From contig NC_061772.1 of assembly GCF_022458985.1 (NCBI RefSeq), positions 26,037,501 through 26,101,500 on the forward strand: a DNA stretch of 64,000 nucleotides. Reading direction: 5' to 3'. Of the stretch, positions 40,385 through 52,867 are shown one piece after another. Numbering within the stretch: the stretch's first letter is position 1; every line of letters begins with the position of its first letter. The notes under the pieces were generated by a model. That model saw nothing but the letters and a program-made list of their open reading frames with translations. It was not told where the DNA came from and searched no databases. The position numbers and the translations under genes were made by a program. Source of the DNA: Mugil cephalus (lineage: Eukaryota; Chordata; Actinopteri; Mugiliformes; Mugilidae).

Positions 40385-42440
40385 CCCAAAGGGAAATGAG
40401 GTTGTCACAGCAGTCCGGTATTTGAGTACAATAAAATACAATACAATAAAATACTGAGGTATGAAAATAAAAGCAAAGGTAAAAACACAGAATAGGACAA
40501 GGACACTTAAAAAACACAAGATACATAGGTAGATAAGGTGCAGTGGCAAGATGATGGCAGTAGTACCGATGATATGATGGTAGTGTTATTGTAACTACAG
40601 TATATAATAGTAGTATAGTGTATAATATAATAATATAATATATAACAGAGTATATAATAGTAATAAAAGTATGTAGTACTAATAATGGCAGCTGCAGCAG
40701 TATGCAATAATAATGATAATAATAATAATAAGAAGAAGAATATACACATAGAAATGTGTCATATGTGCAAGGTGGCCATACATAATTGCAAGCAGCGGTT
40801 TGATTGAGTCAGTCTTCAGTTTGTCCAGTGTTTTGTGGAGGGGGTGAGAGGGATTGTCCATGATTGCCAGCAGCTTTGCCAGCATCCTGTCCTCCACCAC
40901 CTCCTCCAGGGTGACAAGCTTCGAGCCAACAACAGACTCTGCCTTTCTGATGAGTTTGTTCAGTCTGTCGGCGTCCTTTGTCTTGATGCCTGCACCCCAG
41001 GACACCACAGCGAAGAAGATGGTGCTCGCCACAACAGACTGATAGAACATCTGCAGCATCTTGTTGCAGACATTGAAGGACCCGATCCTCCTCGGGAAGT
41101 AAAGTCGGCTCAGGCCCTTCTTGTAGACGCCCTCTGTGTTGGTGGACCAGTCCAGTTTATTGTCCAGTGAGACCCCCAGGTACTTGTACGCTCCACATCC
41201 GTCCCACCGATGCAGACAGGAGAGAGCAGGGGCTTGTTCCTCCTGAAGTCCACCACCATCTCCTTCGTCTTCGTCACATGCAGCTGCAGGTGGTTCTCCC
41301 CACACCACTTCACAAAGCGGTCAACCAGGTCCCTGTACCGGACTGAAGTGTTGGGTCTGCCCAGGGAGGAGTAGGCCTTCTGCATCAGGTAGATGATTGC
41401 ATCATCAACGTCAGCATGGGGCTGATATGCAAACTGCAGGGGGTCATGTGATGGGCGCACCAGCGGTCTGAGGTGTGCCAGGACCGGTTGTTGCTGGGAG
41501 AAGCAGTGGAAGCAGTAGAGGGGCCACCAGAGGTGTTGAGGTCGGAGTTGAACCTATTGAGAACAAGTTCAGCTCTTTGGCGCGTTGTTCATCCCCCTCC
41601 ACTGCTCCCCCACCTCTCCTCTGGAAGCTGATGATCTCTCTCATCCCTCTCCAGACGTCCCTGGTGTTGTTTTCTTCCAGTTTGTGCTGCAGTTTCCTCC
41701 TGTAGTTGTCCTTGCTCTCCCTGATGGTGCGTTTGAGCACCCTTGGTACTCTTTTGAGTTCTGCTCAGTCCCCTGATCTAAAGGCCCTCTTCTTCTTGTT
41801 GAGAAGGGCCTTCAGGTCGCTGGTTACCCACCGTTTGTTGTTTGGGTAGCAGCGGACCTCTTTAGTCGGGATGGTGTTGTCAATGCAGAACCCAATGTAC
41901 TCAGAGACACAGTCAGTCATGCCGTCAATGTCCTCACCATGTGGCTCATAAAGAGCGTCCCAGTCTGTGTCCTCCAGCGCTCCACGTAGTGTGTCCATTG
42001 CCTCAGGAGACCGTTTCCTCACCGTCCTCACTGCAACTGGGTGCCCGCTGAACCACAGGCTTGTACGATGGTGAGAGCAGGACTAGGTTGTGGTCTGACC
42101 TGCCCAGTGGTTGGGAGTGTGGATGACAGAGACACGTGGTTAAAGTCACCTGTGATGATGATGAAGGCCCCAGGTTGTTGAGTTTGTAGTCCAGTTGTTT
42201 TGCTGTTCACGAGCACGGCAAGGCCCCCTCCTTTCTTCTTGCCGGTCACGGTGGTGTCTCCGTCGGCTCGAACCGTCTGGAAGCCGGGGATGGCGACGTT
42301 GGAGTCCGGTATCTGCTCGTGCAGCCACGTTTCCGTGAAGCACATGATACTGGACTGGTCTGTACTCCCTCTATCATCATTAATAATAATAAGAATCATC
42401 ATCATAATCAGAATCAGCTTTATTGGCCAAGTATGCACAA
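40377..42440 (-). mobile_element. Degraded L2-like LINE (non-LTR retrotransposon)
   Basis: On the minus strand, several broken frames carry LINE protein pieces in the right order. First comes an endonuclease remnant (42028-42444: FTETWLHEQIPDSN, ITGDFNHV). Next is the linker (41765-42031: DWDALYEP, IDNTIPTKEV; 41444-41740: YRRKLQHKL, DVWRGM). The RT follows (41110-41460: DPLQFAYQP, KTKEMVVDFRR), then the RT C-terminus (40679-41308: YKYLGVSLDNKLDW, MFYQSVVASTIFF). The RT core between AYSSLG and the KWCGENH segment is deleted, removing the FADD catalytic box. It is 5' truncated and inactive. The 3' end is at 40377-40400. Confidence 0.88.
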
Positions 42441-42480
42441 ACAAGGAATTTGACTCTGGTCACTTTGCTCAGTGGGACAA
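42395..42480 (-). repeat. Second LINE 3' tail abutting the first LINE
   Basis: AATCAGAATCAGCTTTATTGGCC, AAGTATGCACAAACAAGGAATTTGACTC is a very common teleost LINE 3' end. It sits at the broken 5' end of the neighbouring LINE, suggesting one insertion next to another. Confidence 0.6.
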
Positions 42481-42884
42481 GGAAATCACTTAAATAAGCA
42501 TGAAAATAAAAGCGCAAGAAAATAGAAAATTAGACTTTCAGAATAAAATAATAGTAGAAGCAGTACCAGTATTTTCTAATTTTGCATTTACATTACAGTT
42601 GTACAATGTGTTTGTTTACAATGGAAATGAGGCAATGTTTATTCCAAGAACGATTACACAGCTGATTTACTGTTGCTTCGTATATTGCAATTGCCATTGC
42701 CAATATGGCATATCAGTTTCCGTTTCGTCATTGTATGAAATAAATTAAACTATAAAAATGGTCTGAAATGTGGTCTCGAGTCACGTATTAAATACAATAC
42801 GTGTGCGTGCCATGCTGTAGATTTGTTTAAATTTATTTTTTATTTTATTATGAAAACCGGTTTTTCGGAAGCGCTTCTTCCTTC

Positions 42885-42920
42885 CTCGGCCGGAAATGAC
42901 GCGGATATGGCGGCGACCTT
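42885..42920 (+). promoter_or_regulatory. mrpl16 promoter with ETS and YY1-type motifs
   Basis: CCGGAAAT (ETS/GABP-type, 42890-42897) and ATGGCGGC (YY1-type, 42907-42914) lie 120-145 bases before the mrpl16 start. This pair is typical of TATA-less promoters of mitochondrial and housekeeping genes. Confidence 0.6.
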
Positions 42921-43032
42921 GCAAAGCGTGGAGTCCGTAACAATTTAATCAGAAAAACACGTACAGTGCAGATATATGGACCACATAAAGTAATAGTTTC
43001 GTGTTTATAGTTCGTATTTCAACGTTAGCGTC

Positions 43033-44748
43033 ATGAATTACCTCCTTAAAGCGGTTGTCGGCGGATTGAACGGTGTCTGTGGAGCCCATGGTCACCAACA
43101 AGGTAATGGAGGTTAACGTTGTGTATATCAGGGACGTCAAAATCATTTTAGTTTTTGCGGGGTCAGACCAGTAACATAACAGCATAAAAAAATTGTACTA
43201 AAACAAAATTTCCATTTGTTTCTCTTACTAAAACAGTGCACAAATTAGGGATAGCAGTTATTTTCATTGATAAATTGCAGTCGTATAGATGTAACTTTTG
43301 CAAATTCATGCTGTGCTTTTGTCCCGAGCAGCACTAAATGATATTTCAGTTTACTGCTTTTTTTTTTTTTTTTTTTTTGCCAAGCATCATGCAAAGATGT
43401 GTCTCATTTTCCTCTCCGTAGGTTCTTTGCACAGCTGTTTGAAAATTATCACCGCAGGGATGAAGACATATGTAATCCCTCCAGACTACAGTGGTAATGA
43501 TCTATCTCCTCCTGTTTTATTTCTTGTATATTATTTGTAAGTGATGATATTGAATGTATGAATGTGCACAGCAGACGCAAAGACGTGGATAAACACATTC
43601 TAAGGAGTTCTATCTTAATGTTTGGTCCATATTTTACTTCATGATTCCCTTCTCGTTTTATTTATTTATTTACATTTACCTCCATAGATGTGGTGCTGCC
43701 GGAAAAACCCAAGTTGAAGTTTATGAACAAGGCGCCTAACTTTAAAAACCCCAAGAAAATGTTCAGGAGACTTCGGGATATCCAAGGCCCAACTAAGGGA
43801 GGACAGAACTTCACTACCGGACAATATGGTATTGTGGTGAGTGCATTTATTTTCTGCAGACTCTGTTCTTTAGAAATATCAGCAGTATTGCAGTTTAAAA
43901 GCATTAAATTCACTTCCCTCTTTCTTTATTTCTGTGATGGTCAGGCTTTCGGTGGGGGATACCTCCATTTTGGTCACATAGAGATGATGCGTCTTACCAT
44001 CAATCGTAAAATGGATGCCAGGACGACCTTTGCCAAGTGGCGCTTTAATCCTCCGAATAAGCCCATCACACGGAAAAGCCTGGGCCACCGCATGGGTGGG
44101 GGCAAAGGAGCCATCGACCATTATGTGACGCCAATTCGTAGCGGCCGTTTGATTGTGGAGGTGGGCGGAAAGGTGGAGCTGGCGGAGGTGGAGAGCATTT
44201 TGACTGAAGTGGCAAAGAAGCTGCCCTTCCCTGCCAAGGTGACAATGCAGATTATGTACACAATGTTAACAATGAGAATTTACCCACTGTGGTATGAATA
44301 AAGTCTTATCTTATCTTAGTCACTTCCTGCTTATACTGTGTAAGTTTAACAACCCGATAAACTGACGGACGATTATAGTGTATGTGTACAATGAATAGTA
44401 AGTAGGAAAAGGGCTGATCTCCTAAAACTCTGATCTCAGCAAAATATTGCTTAATTATTTGAAAACGTATTTGGTCTCAAATAAATTGACTTTTTTAATG
44501 AACAGTTTCTCTGTATTATATTAATATTTATGTATTTTTTTTTTACTTTATTTCAGGTTGTGAGCCGAGAGAGCTTGGCAGCCATGAGACAGGAGCAGGC
44601 GGAAAGGGAGCAGAACAACCAGAATCCTTGGACCTTTAAACGTATAGCGCAGGGCAACATGCTGGGTATCAGAAGAGTGCTCAGCCCCTTAGACCTGCGC
44701 CACCAAGGACGCTTCACGGGCAAATTCTACTTCCCAGACAGGGTGTGA
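43033..44748 (+). CDS. mrpl16: Mitochondrial large ribosomal subunit protein uL16m
   Basis: The mitochondrial homologue of bacterial L16, which lies near the peptidyl-transferase centre and the tRNA-binding face of the large mitochondrial ribosomal subunit. Five exons, 43033-43102, 43422-43493, 43688-43836, 43945-44238 and 44557-44748, give 777 bases and 258 residues (human 251). The N-terminus ([14 protein letters not shown]) is a plausible presequence. The L16 domain shows [33 protein letters not shown], then [20 protein letters not shown] and the basic [13 protein letters not shown]. The C-terminus ([13 protein letters not shown]) is typical of the vertebrate protein. Introns are GT-AG with consistent phases. 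A short in-frame read-through after exon 4 is only intron sequence. Confidence 0.96.
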
Positions 44749-45592
44749 AGAAATGAAAGGACAATAACTCTCAGTCATATTTGTGCATCTTCCTCCTTCT
44801 TCTTCTTCTTATTCTTCTTTTTTTTAATTGGTTAAGTTGACATTTTGTGAAAGAGATTTGTTTTGTCTCGTCTCTGCTTATAAAAAATATATGCTGTATA
44901 TCAGTTTTGCTTGAGGCTCAAGTTATTAAAGCATATATGAAGCATTTGTAGTGAATGTAATGGAGAACAATGCGTCTGGATTCAAGGTGTAAAAAGTGCA
45001 GTTGGACACATGATAAAGGATGGTGAATCCCTGGTAAAAATGTAAATGTGTATACAGAGAACAAAGGGCAAAGACAAAATGTCACAATGTGGTTCAGGTT
45101 ATTTATAATGGATTTTGATGCTGTCTGAAATAATGTCCACACTGCATTGTACTGATGTTCCGAGGACTTTCCCTCGACTCTGCTGTAGTCAGAAACTAGT
45201 GTCACTGTTTTAATGACTAATGTTTCAAATATAAGCAACTCAGGCATTTTTTTTTCTGTTTTTACAGAAAGTCAAACAGACACGATATATTATAAGAATA
45301 CATGTGAAAAATAAACCACTACTAGCATGACTACTACGCCCAAAATGGCTTTCATCGCCAGGTGGTTTAAAAGCCCTGTGCCTGGTCTCACAGGTAGCGT
45401 TCACTTGCAACTTTTTATCACACTGAACTTTATGTTCCATTTTACTGAAGTTACTATTTATTTTTTTTGGTACGACTCGGAATAAATAAATCCAGCTAGA
45501 GTTATAAATTATTTTTTTTGTAATAGTGTTTCATTTCTCTGCCTGACAAGTCACGCTCAGGGTAAAAAAAAAATAAACCCATTCTTTTTACA

Positions 45593-45603
45593 GCGCATGC
45601 GCG
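45593..45603 (+). promoter_or_regulatory. NRF1-type site in the cenpq promoter
   Basis: GCGCATGCGCG, a perfect palindromic NRF1 core, lies 215 bases before the cenpq start codon in a CpG-bearing, TATA-less region. Confidence 0.6.
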
Positions 45604-45817
45604 TTGTTAAGGAAACGGTTCGAAATCAGCAGCGCGAAAACAGGTCGGTTTTCTGAAAGTAAAAACACGTTTAGTTTTCGATTTTAGACACTTAAATGTG
45701 AACCATACCGTCGTGTCAACTTTAAATAATTAGTTTATGTCTGGACTTTAATTACTTGAAAAGCTTTCGTTCGTTGTTACTCGCGTCTTATTCGTTCATT
45801 GTTGCTAGCTAGCAAAA

Positions 45818-48800
45818 ATGAAACCTGTGCGAGGTTCTGACCGGGCACCATCAAAAGCACCCAAATCAAAACACAAGAAGAAGACAGAGGAGAAACCTGG
45901 GGCAACAACTACACAGGTAAAAATAAAATACCGGTCTATAAGTAAGTTATCCCCTCAGGTTAACTTGCTGCTAACTCGAATAATGTTCTAACTTCAGGAC
46001 CAGGAGTCCAATGGCAAGAAGATCATGCAACGTAAATCAGCACAGAAGAGGAAAGGTTAGGACAAGCTTTTACTTTGGTGTTAAATCTTACAGGGATACG
46101 TATAAAGCAAACCACACCATTATGTTTTCCTTAATTGACTCTTTCCCTGATAGCTGAGGGAGATTCGTCTTCACTCCTCAACAAAGTCAAAGTTCAGGAC
46201 AACTGGAAGCCGATGTCAAGGTCCTCCATCATTGCTCTGGAGAACATATTGGACTTATCAATACTGTGAGTTTTTTTTTTTTTTACTAATAATGTTAACA
46301 AACCTGGATGGGACAGTTTCAGTTAGTGAATAATGGTGAAAATGTCTTTGTTCACAGCGCAACTCTTCCTTTGAGGCAAACGAATAAGAAAGAGAGCCAG
46401 GAACACCTGAACATAATGAAGAAAAGGTGAGCTACGAGTCAGGAGTTTAAAAATGTAAATAATTTACATTGACCTAATGTCAGATAAGTTACACATTTAC
46501 TAACCCCTCCCTTTACACATTTAATGATTAGGAGTCATGTTAGCTGTGATTTGCTGCACTGCAAGTAGTTTTATTGTCTGTAACAGGTAACAAGTGGAAA
46601 AATAATCTGAATCACAATTAGAAAAAACTTTATTTATTCCCTACGGGCAATAAGGAGGGCAAATAGTGGCACATTAAAAGGGAGAAGAGAAGAAATACAC
46701 AAAGGCGGGTGGGTAAAAGCAGCAGATTGTGCAACCTTTGGTTGCTGTGGAGGTAATAAGGCAGAAGAATTCATGTAAGAGTCGAGATGTGTAGTAATAT
46801 GAATATAAAAAAATGTAAAAGTAAATTCAGTGCAGCAATAAATAATCTGTAGTGTGATGTAAATTAAAAGCAGCAATTAAAAAAAAGCAAATATATTACA
46901 GCAGAATGAGCAGAAAATTTGACAATGACATTAATACTGCACAATGAAGACATTGTAGCATTGCACAATGTGTCGATCTTATTGTAACCACAGACAGCGG
47001 AACCAGCGACCAGATGGCAGCCAGCCACTCAAAAAGCTGGAAACAAGTTTTCATACTGGTTTGCAATGGTAACACTCACACTAAGTCTGGGGCCTGTTTG
47101 AACACACACGTCCGTCCATTAAACAAACCTCCCTAGAACCTGCCTAACAGAAACTTTAGCTATTCCATCTTCAGGAGTGTGTTGGGCTCGAGGCGACTTT
47201 AAAGGCAACAATCAGCCAACAACCTCCCGCCAGGGATCAAAATTCCCACCCAGGTTTTACTCCCAAACTCAGAAAATAAAAAAACAACAAATGAGTGCCC
47301 GACGTAAAAGAGTAGAAGCAGCATTAGCTGCACAGTCCCCTGCCTGGGTAAGGAAGCAGTTTAAACTGCAAAGGCAAAACACAAACTTGGGTGCAATACC
47401 AACTGTTATTTAAAGCACAACAACCTGGGTGACCAACAAGCAGAACAGCAACTCCTCTTTATGAAGTCACCCCTAACTAAAAGCAACTCACAATGAGTGG
47501 AACTGAAATCAGAAACAAACTAAACTGGTCTCAACAAAATCCAAAGTAATAAAACGCGTACACAAAGCCAGCGGCCATAACACACGCACATCCAAAAAGT
47601 GTTATCCACAGGGTGCTGGATCATGAAAGGTGCCGCTGCACAAGCTCCCATTTAGACTTTTATTGTTTTGTTGAATTATGTAATGTAATACCTGAGTCAT
47701 TTCCTGTAGGGTTTAGTCTGATCAGGTCTCAGTCTGTTGTAACAAAAACAGATAAGTGTTGCACGTATTAGTTTGATATGTCCAGGCAACTATAACTCCA
47801 TAGCTTTGACTTTGATTGTGATTTGATTTAGCTGGTTTTTATGTTGCGTATCACTTTTTGTGGTTTCAGTTCCACAGAAGTAACGAATTTCCATGAATTC
47901 TCTTGCTATCGCTCATTTTTTGCCACACGTTTCTGTGGTTTATTCTGTCTCGTTTTTTGTTCCCTCTCTCAGCTCTGGCAAGCAAATAATTTCTAAATCA
48001 CATAAAGTGAATTCCTACTGGTGCACGACTGTCACCACAGACATCACATTTAGAACTCTGGTTATACCATGAAGTTTATTTATGTAGATAAACCTGGCAC
48101 TGGTTTTCTTAATAAGTACAGTGTGACCTTTGCTGGGCAAGAGCTTTAATGTAATTGACATTCACGTGCCTCTGAGACTCAGTGGGGTTTGTTCAGACCT
48201 TGCATTAAGATCTCATAGTAAGCTGAAAGCTACAAGGACAAAATCAAACATTTAAGAGGCTCTCATATACTAATGAACAAACATCACAGTGTTTTTTCTT
48301 TTTTTAGGCAATCATTTGTTACCTGTTGTTTTTAAAACTCACAGTAGCACCACATCCGGTGGATTTAATGGATGCAAATTGTATTTTTAATTTTTTTTGT
48401 TTGTGGGTGACACAAACCATCAAGCAGAACAACAACTCCTCTTTAAAGATACCGGACGAGCCCCCAATTTTGTTACGTCCCCAGAAGGAATCCAGGGGAT
48501 GCGGGTAGTAACAAAATGAAAATCACCCGGGCAAAAGGAAGAGAAGCAAACTTATTTTAAAGGAACTTGAAGCGAGAAGCTGGTCACAAAACTAAAAGCA
48601 ATTCACAACGTGAGGAACAGAAAACAGAAACAAACTAAACTGGTCTCAACAAAAACTGAAGAAACAAAGTATCACACTGGAGAGAGAACACAAAACACAC
48701 ACACAAAGCCATTAAATCACTGAGTACAGGTGACCTTTAATGCAACGTTTACATGCTAAGTCTACCTGGTGATGTTGAGATTAGGGTGTGGGAGGTTGAG

Positions 48801-48850
48801 CATGTGTCATTTTGATTCCAGTGAAATCTGATAAACGAGCATGAAACATT

Positions 48851-48881
<31 letters not shown>

Positions 48882-51757
48882 AGCTTCCTTGCTCAATGCG
48901 AACAGCTCAGAGTCCCAGTGCAGAAACTCAAAGATTTAGAGCATTCATCTCGCCGACACCAGGAAGAGACCAAGAAGTCAGTGCTTGCAAAGAAGACTCT
49001 CACTAAATTGGAGGTGAGAAACACTGTGGTTTGTCACCTGCATGTCTCTAGGACGATAAACTATCTCACATCCCGCTGCGATTCTCTTCATTCTGCCTGC
49101 TGTGGCCGAGCTGTAATCACACTTTATGGTGCTTTTCACGCCTCACCAAGACGACTCAGTTCAGTTGGGAAATTTAGTTTTTTTGTTTTTCTTTTCGTTT
49201 CTGCGGTTCTGCTTTCACATTGTAATTTCTGAAGCACATCAAACTTTCAGCAGCAACGTCATTGGTTAAATGGGGCGCTCGTTGATTGGACGATGTAACG
49301 GGAGAAATCCCTCTCTCTCAACCTGAAAAAAACAAACAAACGTTCGGTCTAAAGAAAGTCGACTGTCAGCAGCTCTGAATACAAACGGCAAACATGGAGC
49401 GGCATCACGCACCGACCAGTAACTGATAAGTAACGTTACCATTATAACAAATCCATTTTTCCACAAGGAGTTTATTCTTTTAAATGTGCAAATGCAAGCA
49501 CAAAACGGTGCTTCATAAAATACAAGTGGAGGCTTTTTGAAAGTGGACGTTAGCCATTAGCAAGCTGTGTTCTAGCTTCAATACAATAACTGTCAGTTGC
49601 ATTCACGCTGCCAGAGTTCACACCTGCTCAAACCAAGTAGACTATCGGAGGACTCTGGTCCGTTTAAAGCAGACCAAACAGCTCTGGTGTAAAAGTGACC
49701 TTAGAGTTCTGCTGAACGCAGAGATATTTATACCTGTGCGCTCGTAGCTCTGGCTCGCTTTCATCAATGGCGACTGGATACAAGTCATACAAATGTTTCC
49801 AGACTTCCTTAGTTAACCTTACATGACACTTTATTAATCCAAAACCAATCAACTTGAAAATTGCAAAGATGGAGAAGCAGCCGGAAATACTAACGCAGAA
49901 CTAACTAACCAACTACCACTCAGACCAGTCACAGCTCTTGCAACGTGTTGTTACATTTCTGGGAAGGTGCACGTCAGCTATGGCGCTAGTCTCTGCGTAG
50001 GTGTCTGCATCGTCGCCGTAGCTTCTGTGTCAGCTTAAATTCAGAAGTACAAACTGCCTATAAAACAGAGGCAAAGCTCACCCAAAATGCTAAGCAGCCT
50101 GCCTGGCAGTTTTTATAGAATAAAATAACACTTTTATAATGTCAAAACTAAGCAGATCTACAAGTAATGAAAATAATCTAAAACGCATGGTAAGTTAATT
50201 AATTCCGTGATGTGTTTTTTATGTATTCAGGAAGGTTTGAAGACTGTGGGCCGTGATCTGGAGAGGACAGAGGAGCAGAATGTGTCCTTACAGCATTCAT
50301 GCAGTATCCTGAGAGACCAGGTAGAGGAGGAGGTGGACCGAGCTGAAAAGGTGCAATATTTGTTCTTTTTGTATCGTTCCCACTCACGGAATAATTTAAT
50401 TTCTTTTTTTTTTATTTTCTTTTTGTGGGTGACACAAAGACAAAGAAAAAAAAGAATCTCGGTACATATCCAAGGAACTTGGACTCAAGAGTGAAGTAAC
50501 ATGATCCTTGTGATAATACAAAAAATGGCCTTGACTCAAGAATTTTATCTCGAAGTTTCTCGAAAATGTTTCATAATACGATTAGAGGATCATTTTTTAA
50601 TATTTGAAAGCGCCTTCAGTGTCTTCTTTACATGATGGACAGAAGTATTCTGACATTTGATGGACTGGTTGATGGAGGCATACAAGCGCGATTGTTCTTC
50701 GTGATTATTGTAGTTTTTAACTTTTAACTCCTCAGCTTCCACTTCTACATAGACATTTCATTTATGCCGACATTGCAGTTTAAGTGACCCAAAACCATGT
50801 TTGGACCATTGGCACACGAAGAAAGTTTCCACCACATTTTTCACGCACAGTTATCAGACATGTGTATGCGTGTGTCATGCTGTTTTTGTTGAACAGAATG
50901 GTGAAATGTGGCTGAAATGTAGTTCTTGTGCAGGATCTGACACAATACAGTCTTGAGAAAATGTGTCTGAGCCAGAAAATAAAGGAAATGTTAACAGCAT
51001 AGTTGATACCAGAGCAAAGATAGATTAGCAGGGTGTTCATTTACCTCAACTCTTTGATGATGTGATAAAAAACTAAAATAATTTTCATGCAGAACCTTTC
51101 TTCCTGTCTTCAAATAGATGTTACTAACAACAGAACAAGCAGTTCTCAGCCTTCCACCTCTCCCAGCACGAGAAGATGAAACAACATTAGAGGTGATGCT
51201 GCACAAAGGACATCTTCACGACACCTGCATTATCTGACCATTTTGCACCATTATTCAAAGAATTCATCAGTTTGGTTTCCGTTGTGTTTTTATGAATAAA
51301 AAATTGTCAGTAGGAACTTCCTCTCTGTAACAGGAAATGTAACAGGAACGTCTAGGCATGTTCCCTGTGGTGAAACGTCTTTTAACATTGTGTAATCCTG
51401 TGTTGCGAACACCCAGACAGAACATGACAATTTCAAATAAAAAAAGCTTTGCCTTGTAGTTCATAGCTCGCAGCCCATCAGCTCCCATGACACAGAACCA
51501 GAGTATTTTGCAGATGACTACCATGATACTCATATATTTATTAACCTGCTTCTCGCTTTCCTCAGGCCCGGTTGAGTGAGATGATACCAGATGGTGTCGC
51601 TGAGGCCACTGCCCGGAAACTGGGAAAAATCCTGCAGCAACCAGAGGCCGACCGGGATGACCAGGTGCTGCTTCTCCAGGCACAAAAACACGCTGCTCGG
51701 CTCTTCAGCCCTGGCTCCATATACAACCGTGGTGCACTTAGTTCAGCGGGAACGTAG
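45818..51757 (+). CDS. cenpq: Centromere protein Q
   Basis: CENP-Q is a coiled-coil subunit of the CENP-O/P/Q/U/R module of the inner kinetochore. With CENP-U it supports PLK1 recruitment, microtubule binding and chromosome congression. Eight exons, 45818-45916, 45998-46055, 46154-46265, 46358-46426, 48884-49013, 50231-50350, 51118-51192 and 51566-51757, give 855 bases and 284 residues (human 268). The N-terminal part is basic and disordered. NWKPMSRSS matches human [27 protein letters not shown] matches LNFLKKRLLQQCETLKVP. A heptad-rich coiled coil follows, about residues 110-205. VLSLPPLP matches VLSLPELS. All joins keep frame. Intron 4 is 2.5 kb and filled with repeats. The gene is modestly conserved, but the order of matched motifs makes the name firm. 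Confidence 0.93.
46620..46990 (-). repeat. L2-type LINE 3' fragment in cenpq intron 4
   Basis: AACTTTATTTATTCCCTACGGGCAATAAGG at the left is a diverged L2-type 3' end in reverse orientation, followed by A-rich, non-coding UTR-like sequence. Confidence 0.5.
47170..48720. repeat. Unclassified interspersed repeat with internal duplication, cenpq intron 4
   Basis: Two blocks, about 47430-47545 and 48410-48660, are diverged direct copies. Both contain GGGTGACA, AAGCAGAACA(A)CAACTCCTCTTTA, AAAAGCAA(C/T)TCACAA and AAACAAACTAAACTGGTC. They are about 1 kb apart. The class is unknown; an old long-terminal-repeat element is one possibility, and I describe it only as a fossil. Confidence 0.4.
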
Positions 51758-51990
51758 ACAAATCTCTCAAAGTAACCAAATGTCAAAAAATTTGCACGTT
51801 ATCCACGTGTTATCTTGTATCATCTACTATTGTGCAGATAGCATTCATTTGCAAAATTAGTTGCTCCCCCATCTGTGGTTGCTTTTGCGGTTTCTTATAA
51901 ATCTATGCAGATTGTGCACCTGGCAGTTGTTATGTGCAACTTTATTTATGAGTGAATCCTTTGATAGAAGGAAAATTTAGATGCCAGGAT

Positions 51991-51996
51991 AATAAA
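51991..51996 (+). terminator. Likely cenpq polyadenylation signal
   Basis: AATAAA about 235 bases after the cenpq stop codon. Confidence 0.6.
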
Positions 51997-52828
51997 ATCT
52001 GTTGATATTGCATATAAACAACTTTATTTTGCTTGCTTTACACAAGTATAAGCTGAAGGCAAATATATGTCTTGAACACGTCCAATCAGGCACTATAATC
52101 CAATGTGTTAGATGATGTGTGATACAGGATACTTTTATGAAAGACAGGTCACGCTTTGGAAAAGAATAGAGAAGCTGCGTGTGTATAAAGTCAAGTCCAG
52201 TCCTGAGATTCACAATGAGATAAGAGTTCTACAACATATTTACTACTACTTAGGTGCGATATTGTGTATGTTTATCTTTGCATAAATTCAGAAGTTTGGA
52301 CTGCCGCCTAGTTAGTTGGAACAGGGCCACGAAGTGCACCATCCTGAATGAATCCATGCAACAGAGGTTGATATGAAGCCAGGAAACTGACAATAAAATG
52401 ACGCCTTGTCATGTTTGGTTTATGATTTACCATGCCAAGTGTTCTATGAATGCCTATGAATCAACGGACAAGATGATTCATAAGTAAATTCTTGTGGACA
52501 GTTATGACCCTGCCTTCAGCATGCCCAAACAGAGACATGTTTTTCTTCATAACTCACTGTAGAAACTAAACCCAGCTCCTTCTTTGATGAGTTGTGCGCT
52601 CTTCCTTTTGCATTGACAAATCACGACAGTCCTGTCTTTAAAGTAAACTTTATTGTGCTTTCTGTACAAAGTGCTTGTTTAATACAAAATAACAAAAAAT
52701 GTGTGCAATCAAACTGAAATACATTCACGATCACTCTGAAGAACAGAACGTCACCAACTTCTTAATTTCCTGTCACTTACAAACCTATTGGGGAACATAA
52801 CATATTTACATAAACTTTAATAATGTGT

Positions 52829-52834
52829 TTTATT
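52829..52834 (-). terminator. Likely GPCR polyadenylation signal
   Basis: AATAAA on the minus strand 34 bases after the receptor stop codon. A second at 52649-52654 would give a longer 3' UTR. Confidence 0.5.
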
Positions 52835-52867
52835 TACACTTATTCTTACTCGGATGAGATATTTGTG

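Noticed and set aside
40119-40549. Tyr-Leu-Ser-Ile repeat proteins on the minus strand
   Set aside because: They are a translation of the GATA microsatellite.
49266-49852. Short minus-strand frames inside cenpq introns
   Set aside because: No recognisable domain, and they lie in intron sequence of a well-supported plus-strand gene.
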